From assembly GCA_900554725.1 (NCBI GenBank), contig USII01000024.1, forward strand, positions 1-10,032: DNA of 10,032 nt. Direction: 5' to 3'. The notes beneath the pieces were generated by a model that was not told where the DNA came from, made no database searches, and worked only from the letters and a program-made list of their open reading frames with translations. The position numbers and the translations under genes were made by a program. Source of the DNA: an uncultured Eubacteriales bacterium (GTDB lineage: Bacteria > Bacillota > Clostridia > Christensenellales > Christensenellaceae). This document shows, in pieces, positions 7,401 to 10,032 of the stretch (its first letter is position 1; every line of letters begins with the position of its first letter).

Positions 7401-7927
7401 TGGCCAGCGCGGAGGATGAAGAAAAGCAGCGCTATTTCGAGAGCCGGACGGTAGAGCTTTTGGGAATTTTCACTTCACTTCGCATGCGCACGACAAAAAA
7501 GACCCGCCAAATCATGGCCAACGCCGTTTTTGAGGATCTTTCGGGCAGCATCGGAATTACGGTATTCCCCGCGGCCTATGCCCAAAACGAGGCTAGGCTG
7601 CACACAGATGAAATCTGCCGCATCCGGGCGAAAGTGGCAGTAGGTGAAGAGCCGGAGCTGCTGCTGGAAGATGTTCGCCCCTATGTGGAACAGGCGGAAA
7701 ATGCAGCCCCAAAGCTGTATTTGCGCCTGCCGGATGAAAATATACAAATGCTTCAGTCCATTAAGGCCGCGCTTCGGGAAAGCCCGGGGGAAAGCCCGGT
7801 GCGCGTGGTGGTTCAAAAGACGGGGAAGGTATACAGCATGGGCGATGCGCTCTGCGTTTCACCGAGCAGCGGACTGCTCTCTCGCCTGCAGGCGCTTTTG
7901 GGCGAGAAGAATGTGGCGGTAAAGTAA
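4499..7927 (+). CDS. dnaE: DNA polymerase III alpha subunit, DnaE type
   Basis: A 1142-residue C-family replicative DNA polymerase. In Gram-positives that also carry PolC, DnaE extends primers at the fork. Domains in order: an N-terminal PHP domain (1 to about 270) with metal ligands that look intact (H8-x-H10, D41-H42, E67, H86, C136, D203-x-H205); palm/thumb with GPGRGSAAGS at 353-362 and catalytic P-D395-I-D397-I-D; the third carboxylate D549 in LLKMDFLGL; then fingers and tandem helix-hairpin-helix. A sliding-clamp-binding motif QMSLF is at 905-909, and a C-terminal OB fold at about 985-1060. An intact PHP site suggests possible built-in proofreading exonuclease or a structural metal site, unlike E. 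coli, where the site is degraded. The ATG at 4499 has an excellent ribosome site (GGAGGAGGA). pfkA follows, as in many Clostridia, but with its own promoter. Confidence 0.97.
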   Translation: MPDFVHLHVHSEYSLLDGAARIAELPRRARELGQKALALTDHGVMYGIVDFYTACKKEGVKPILGCEMYVAENLLEKGQTAREYAHLILLAKNNEGYRNLMRLCSIASVEGFYYKPRVDYKTIAEHKEGLICLSACIAGDIPQLLLSGQKQKAYELASMLKEIFGGDFYLEIQDHGLAEQKRVNPLLIAMGRELGIGLVATNDSHYIHKEDARAQEILMCLQMGRTLDEGGLLETEEFYLKSGEQMSALFGDVPEAIENTVKIAEQCNVEIEMGRIQLPVFDVPSGYTNESYLEHLVQKGLLERYGQERAKSEALQERARYELKTILDMGFCDYFLIVWDYVDFARRSHIMVGPGRGSAAGSIVAYALHITDIDPLQYNLLFERFLNPARVSMPDIDIDFCIERRGEVIDYVAQKYGQDKVAQIITFGTLGAKQVVRDVARVMRIPVAEADRIAKLIPFAIKMTIKKAMEQSDKLRLEYENNPQVREWLDMAMKVEGMPRQSGTHAAAVVITAKPVTEYSPLALNKKDESITTQYHMNNINDLGLLKMDFLGLRTLTVIRDALLMIRQGRGIDVDIDHLDFSDQKVYEMISSGNTEGVFQLESEGMTNLMTRLQPENLGDIMVGISLFRPGPMAKIPEYIDCKRHPEHVHYDHPVLEKILKDTYGCMVYQEQVMEIVRDMAGYSLARSDEVRRAMAKKKVEAMKKERQVFIYGGEGIDGAVKRGVPEDVAQKVFDQMMDFAEYAFNKSHACAYAVVSYQTAYLKCYYEPEYMAALLNSFISSSDKLSHYMSYLKRAGIEILLPDINKSQRLFTVEEGKIRFGLSALANVGDSIGQVFEERKKGDYEDFEDFVRRNAGHINKAQIESLILAGAFDSFGARRSQLMMVYEKIYKNAQSEAKLASTGQMSLFAFSEETKPQKTPLPDIPEYDDKLRLALEKEKAGLYLSGHPLAKYAAVLKKQKIGVADILASAEDEEKQRYFESRTVELLGIFTSLRMRTTKKTRQIMANAVFEDLSGSIGITVFPAAYAQNEARLHTDEICRIRAKVAVGEEPELLLEDVRPYVEQAENAAPKLYLRLPDENIQMLQSIKAALRESPGESPVRVVVQKTGKVYSMGDALCVSPSSGLLSRLQALLGEKNVAVK

Positions 7928-7934
7928 AGGTTTT

Positions 7935-7964
7935 CTTGGGCGCGCCCTAGGCAGGGTGCCCAAG
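7935..7964 (+). other. Strong stem-loop just after dnaE
   Basis: CTTGGGC-(gc)-GCCCT, loop AGGC, AGGGT-GCCCAAG gives 12 base pairs (one G-U) with a two-base bulge, starting 7 bases after the dnaE stop. There is no T run after it, so it is not a textbook terminator. It may protect the 3' end of the dnaE message or terminate inefficiently. Confidence 0.5.
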
Positions 7965-8025
7965 ATGAAAGGCTGCGTTGTGCGGGCAAATGCGCCTCTT
8001 GAAAGGGCAATGTAATTTTTGCGTC

Positions 8026-8047
8026 AAACCGCCAAAAGCGGCGGTTT
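8026..8047 (+). terminator. Possible weak terminator between dnaE and pfkA
   Basis: A perfect 8-bp stem (AAACCGCC/GGCGGTTT) with loop AAAAGC ends in TTT followed by CCC. The T run is short. It lies immediately before the pfkA promoter, which fits a boundary between transcription units, but efficiency is doubtful. Confidence 0.45.
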
Positions 8048-8052
8048 CCCTG

Positions 8053-8081
8053 TTGCTTTGGCATACATTTTATGCTAAAAT
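8053..8081 (+). promoter_or_regulatory. Promoter of pfkA
   Basis: TTGCTT (8053-8058), a 17-base spacer, then TAAAAT (8076-8081) preceded by TGC, so it also has an extended -10 element like that of dnaE. Transcription would start near 8088, leaving a leader of about 110 bases before pfkA. Confidence 0.7.
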
Positions 8082-8092
8082 TTTTTAGATAT

Positions 8093-8157
8093 GCGAAATT
8101 CATCTGCAATTTCGCCCCTTGCACGATAATTTCCGGCGCTGCCGCAGGGCATCTGCG
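8093..8157 (+). other. Structured pfkA leader: two hairpins
   Basis: Within the predicted leader, GCGAAATT (8093-8100) pairs perfectly with AATTTCGC (8108-8115) around a seven-base loop. A second small hairpin, CGCAG/CTGCG, spans 8143-8157. The structures do not match a riboswitch class I recognise, and the ribosome site is not visibly enclosed by them. Confidence 0.4.
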
Positions 8158-8200
8158 CTGTTGGAATCGTTTTAAATTTTATACTTGGAGAGTGGGTTCT

Positions 8201-9163
8201 ATGAAAAGAATTGCAATCTTGACAAGCGGCGGAGATACACCTGCCATGAATGCCGCTATCAATGCTGTCGTGCGCACGGCCAAAGCAAAGGGGATTACTC
8301 CGATAGGGGTTCTGCGGGGATATGCTGGGCTAATCAGTGGTGGCCTTGCGGAAATCCGCAGCAAGCAGGTGGAATTTATTGTCAACCGCGGAGGGACAAT
8401 TCTTAAAACGGCCCGCTGTCTGGAAATGAAGACGCCTGAAGGCCAGAAAAAGGCTGTGGATGTGCTGCACAGATTTGGAATTGATGGCCTTGTGGTCATC
8501 GGGGGCGATGGAAGTTTTCAGGGCGCAAAGGTGCTGCATCATCTTGGAGTGCCCACCATTGGCCTGCCGGGAACGATCGATAACGATTTGGGCTATACAG
8601 ATTATACCATCGGCTTTGATACGGCAGTCAACTGCGTCATTGGGGAGATTGCCAAAATTCGGGATACCATGCTTTCGCACGATCGCATTGCCGTTGTGGA
8701 AGTGATGGGAAGAAACTGTGGCGATATTGCTCTGCAAGCAGGCGTAGGCGGCGAAGCGGAATATATTGTTCTGCCCGAAGTGCCGCATGATTACGATACC
8801 CTCTGCGAGGAACTGAAAGCGCGGGAGCAGAAGGGCAAGAGCAATAGCATTATCGTCATGAGCGAAGGTGCAGGAAAAGGTTGGGATTTAGCCGATTGTA
8901 TCCGTAAGAAGGCGGGTTATGATACAAAGTGCATCGTCCTTGGATATGTGCAGCGGGGCGGCGCTCCTTCTGCGTTTGACCGCATTCTCGCGCAGAAAAT
9001 GGGCATCCGCGCGGTAGAGCTGCTGGTAGAGGGTGCAGGCGGCCGCGTCGTGGGTATTCGCAAAAATCAGATTGTGGATGACGATATCGATGAGGCGCTG
9101 GCAATGCCCTTGAGGTTTGATTACGATCTGTATTATCAGCATCTTGCCATGAGCAACTACTAA
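8201..9163 (+). CDS. pfkA: ATP-dependent 6-phosphofructokinase
   Basis: PfkA makes fructose-1,6-bisphosphate from fructose-6-phosphate and ATP, the committed step of glycolysis, in the cytosol as a tetramer. The 320-residue length is typical of bacterial PfkA. Residues line up with the numbering of the E. coli and Geobacillus enzymes: R72, G104 in IGGDGS, G124 in P-G-T-I-D127-N-D129 (Gly at 104 and 124 marks the ATP rather than PPi type), R162, M169-G-R171 and E222. Three positions are unusual: A15 replaces Gly in P-G-M-N, K243 replaces Arg, and Y249 replaces His in the usual L-G-H-x-Q-R-G-G; 243 and 249 bind fructose-6-phosphate in known enzymes. Of the allosteric site, R25, R154, E187 and K213 are kept, while R21 is Asn. 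The frame is open upstream to 8072, but the conserved start MKRIAILTSGGD and the promoter fix 8201, with GGAGAG about 8 bases upstream. Confidence 0.95.
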   Translation: MKRIAILTSGGDTPAMNAAINAVVRTAKAKGITPIGVLRGYAGLISGGLAEIRSKQVEFIVNRGGTILKTARCLEMKTPEGQKKAVDVLHRFGIDGLVVIGGDGSFQGAKVLHHLGVPTIGLPGTIDNDLGYTDYTIGFDTAVNCVIGEIAKIRDTMLSHDRIAVVEVMGRNCGDIALQAGVGGEAEYIVLPEVPHDYDTLCEELKAREQKGKSNSIIVMSEGAGKGWDLADCIRKKAGYDTKCIVLGYVQRGGAPSAFDRILAQKMGIRAVELLVEGAGGRVVGIRKNQIVDDDIDEALAMPLRFDYDLYYQHLAMSNY

Positions 9164-9228
9164 GGCTGCCCGCTTTAGGGGAATGCACATGGAATGGAGC
9201 CGCCGGGCAGGAAAAGGGAAATAAATAG

Positions 9229-9259
9229 AAAGAGGCGCTGCGGCGCCTTTTTGTTTTTT
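9229..9259 (+). terminator. Intrinsic terminator after pfkA
   Basis: AGGCGC pairs with GCGCCT around loop TGCG, extended by A-U pairs, and runs into TTTTTGTTTTTT. A longer-range 7-bp repeat CTGCCCG/CGGGCAG (9166-9172 with 9204-9210) lies between it and the pfkA stop. Confidence 0.88.
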
Positions 9260-9353
9260 GCTGCGCGCCGGAATATCCCCTGGAAAAAATAAGGCGGATG
9301 GCCAGAAGCGATGAACCAAAGGCCGATGAGAAAACCCTTTTTTAAATACTGGA

Positions 9354-9380
9354 AGCGGAGCCGGGTGCTCCGCTCTTTTT
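9354..9380 (+). terminator. Second intrinsic terminator, about 100 bases past the first
   Basis: A perfect 8-bp stem AGCGGAGC/GCTCCGCT with loop CGGGT is followed by CTTTTT. It has no recognised gene directly upstream other than pfkA, which already has a good terminator, so it is either a backup or the end of a small RNA. Confidence 0.75.
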
Positions 9381-9491
9381 ATGCCGCAGCACCCCAAAAG
9401 AAGAGTCAGTGGATTCCTTGGGGAAAAAAGGGAAGGTGGCTCAGGCTGGAGGAGGAGAAAGAATCCTCTGATACCTTAAAATATTTTGCCG

Positions 9492-9508
9492 CGCAACTAA
9501 AAGTTGCG
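9492..9508. promoter_or_regulatory. 17-base dyad upstream of the XRE regulator, candidate operator
   Basis: CGCAACT-AAA-AGTTGCG is a perfect 7+7 inverted repeat about 35 bases before a TATGAT-like -10 box (9542-9547) and 80 bases before the regulator start. Many XRE-type regulators bind such dyads near their own promoters. No good -35 box is visible at the right spacing (TTGATG at 9515 leaves 21 bases), so the promoter itself is only tentative. Confidence 0.4.
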
Positions 9509-9570
9509 GCGCAGTTGATGGAAAAAAGGCGGAAATTCCTGTATGATTTTATAAAAAGGGGGTGGAGATG

Positions 9571-9982
9571 ATGACAATGGAAAACAAAATCAAGGCGTTA
9601 CGGCAAAAGGCGGGGATGACGCAGGAGAAAGTGGCAGAGCGCATGGGTGTAAGCCGGCAGGCCGTCGCCAAATGGGAAGCGGGAGAATCTGCCCCGAGCA
9701 CGAGAAATTTACTCAAATTGGCAGAGATTTTTGATACGACGGTGGATGCTCTGATGAATTGCCAGGCTCCGTCCAAAGAACAGCCCCACGAATCGGAAAA
9801 TAAAGAGAGAAAAGCGATTGACAGCCGAAAAAAGAAAGAAAATATCTTTGTAGCGCTGGCCGTCTTATTGGGGTATCTCGCCATGTATTTGGCTGGGCGG
9901 TTTCTCTGGTGCGGTGATGCGTCGAGCAGCCTGATGGGCTGGTTGATATACGCTGTCCCTTCCGGAGAGCACAGCTATCTTT
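9571..9982 (+). CDS. XRE-family helix-turn-helix regulator with membrane segment, 3' end missing
   Basis: About 137 genuine residues remain before the sequence turns into adapter. Residues 6-62 form an XRE (Cro/C1) DNA-binding domain: the first helices include LRQKAGMTQEKVAERMGVS, and the recognition helix is SRQAVAKWE (28-36), followed by the usual P-S-T-x-N-L-L-x-L-A-x-I-F. A charged linker (about 63-91) leads to a hydrophobic segment at about 92-113 and the start of a second at about 119-128. This suggests a membrane-tethered regulator, a layout common in Clostridia; target genes are unknown. ATG codons at 9568, 9571 and 9577 are all possible; 9571 lies 8 bases after AGGGGG and 9577 lies 9 bases after GGAG. 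The apparent C-terminal residues SVSYTHLTLPTSDLV and the stop at 10027 are not biological: they translate sequencing adapter. Confidence 0.85.
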
Positions 9983-10032
9983 CTGTCTCTTATACACATC
10001 TGACGCTGCCGACGAGCGATCTAGTGTAGATC
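9983..10032 (+). other. Sequencing adapter: Nextera mosaic end, Read 1 adapter, i5 index, P5
   Basis: The last 50 bases read, in order: the 19-base Tn5 mosaic end CTGTCTCTTATACACATCT (9983-10001), the Read 1 adapter GACGCTGCCGACGA (10002-10015), an eight-base index GCGATCTA (10016-10023) whose reverse complement TAGATCGC is the i5 index N501/S501, and GTGTAGATC (10024-10032), the start of the reverse-complemented P5 flow-cell sequence. All four segments are in the exact order of an Illumina Nextera library molecule, so this is untrimmed adapter and the genome ends at 9982. Confidence 0.98.

Larger units (their letters stand above)
9260..9541. other. Gene-free stretch between pfkA and the XRE regulator
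   Basis: I see no convincing gene here. An 86-codon open frame (9311-9571) runs straight through a terminator hairpin, has no recognisable domain and ends where the regulator begins, so I treat it as chance. The stretch holds a second terminator (9354-9380), a dyad (9492-9508), and purine-rich filler. A short transcript ending at the second terminator cannot be excluded, but no clear promoter for one was found. Confidence 0.5.

Noticed and set aside
8072..8200. Upstream in-frame ATG extending pfkA by 43 residues
   Set aside because: The ATG lies inside the predicted -10 region of the pfkA promoter, and the family start MKRIAILTSGGD at 8201 has a suitable ribosome site.
9311..9571. 86-codon open frame on + between pfkA and the regulator
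   Set aside because: It runs through a perfect terminator hairpin, shows no domain and has low-complexity basic composition; its end overlaps the regulator's ribosome site.
9713..9997. 94-codon minus-strand frame starting MYKRQ
   Set aside because: Its start codon and first residues come from the Tn5 mosaic end, and the rest is antisense to the regulator.
9982..10029. C-terminal tail and stop codon of the XRE regulator
   Set aside because: The bases are Nextera adapter, so the tail and the TAG are artefacts and the gene is truncated.
1..10032. CRISPR arrays, insertion sequences, tRNA/rRNA genes, known riboswitches, cre sites for CcpA
   Set aside because: None was recognised by eye on either strand. 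A convincing cre-like dyad was sought near hprK, the HPr-like gene and pfkA and not found; a motif scan would be decisive.

Overview
The window looks like one end of an assembled contig from a Gram-positive, Clostridia-like member of the Bacillota (Firmicutes). The evidence is the combination of HPr kinase (hprK), WhiA, an HPr/Crh-type protein, an ATP-type phosphofructokinase and a PHP-domain DnaE, with purine-rich Shine-Dalgarno sites and A+T-rich promoters in a genome of roughly even base composition. I cannot name a genus. The contig was almost certainly sequenced from a Nextera library: the last 50 bases are adapter, not genome.

Layout, left to right. (1) 1-329: the 3' part of a GNAT acetyltransferase on +, facing a small cytidine/blasticidin-S-deaminase-like gene on - (369-740), with a shared bidirectional terminator between them. 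(2) 855-4339, all on -: read in the direction of transcription, a Cof-type HAD phosphatase, hprK, whiA and an HPr-like gene that ends in two tandem hairpins. A good intrinsic terminator separates hprK from whiA, so this is probably at least two transcription units. (3) 4340-4498: a divergent promoter region in which the HAD and dnaE promoters overlap. (4) 4499-9163 on +: dnaE, a structured 273-bp spacer with its own promoter, then pfkA and a strong terminator. (5) 9164-9570: no convincing gene; it holds two terminators and a small dyad. (6) 9571-9982: the 5' part of an XRE-type regulator with a membrane segment, cut by the contig end. (7) 9983-10032: Nextera transposase end, i5 index and P5 adapter.

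Functional theme: carbon-flux control. HprK phosphorylates Ser46 of HPr-type proteins in response to glycolytic state. The HPr-like protein here keeps Ser46 but has Lys in place of the PTS phosphorylation site His15 and Gly in place of Arg17, so it reads as a Crh-like regulator rather than a sugar phosphocarrier. It sits beside whiA, as crh does in Bacillus subtilis, and pfkA, the gene for the committed step of glycolysis, is nearby. PfkA itself has substitutions at two residues that bind fructose-6-phosphate in well-studied enzymes.

The most secure notable observations are the adapter contamination, which creates a false protein tail and stop codon, and the loss of the catalytic His in the HPr paralogue. 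I found no defence system, CRISPR array, transposon, tRNA or rRNA, and no clearly undescribed system.
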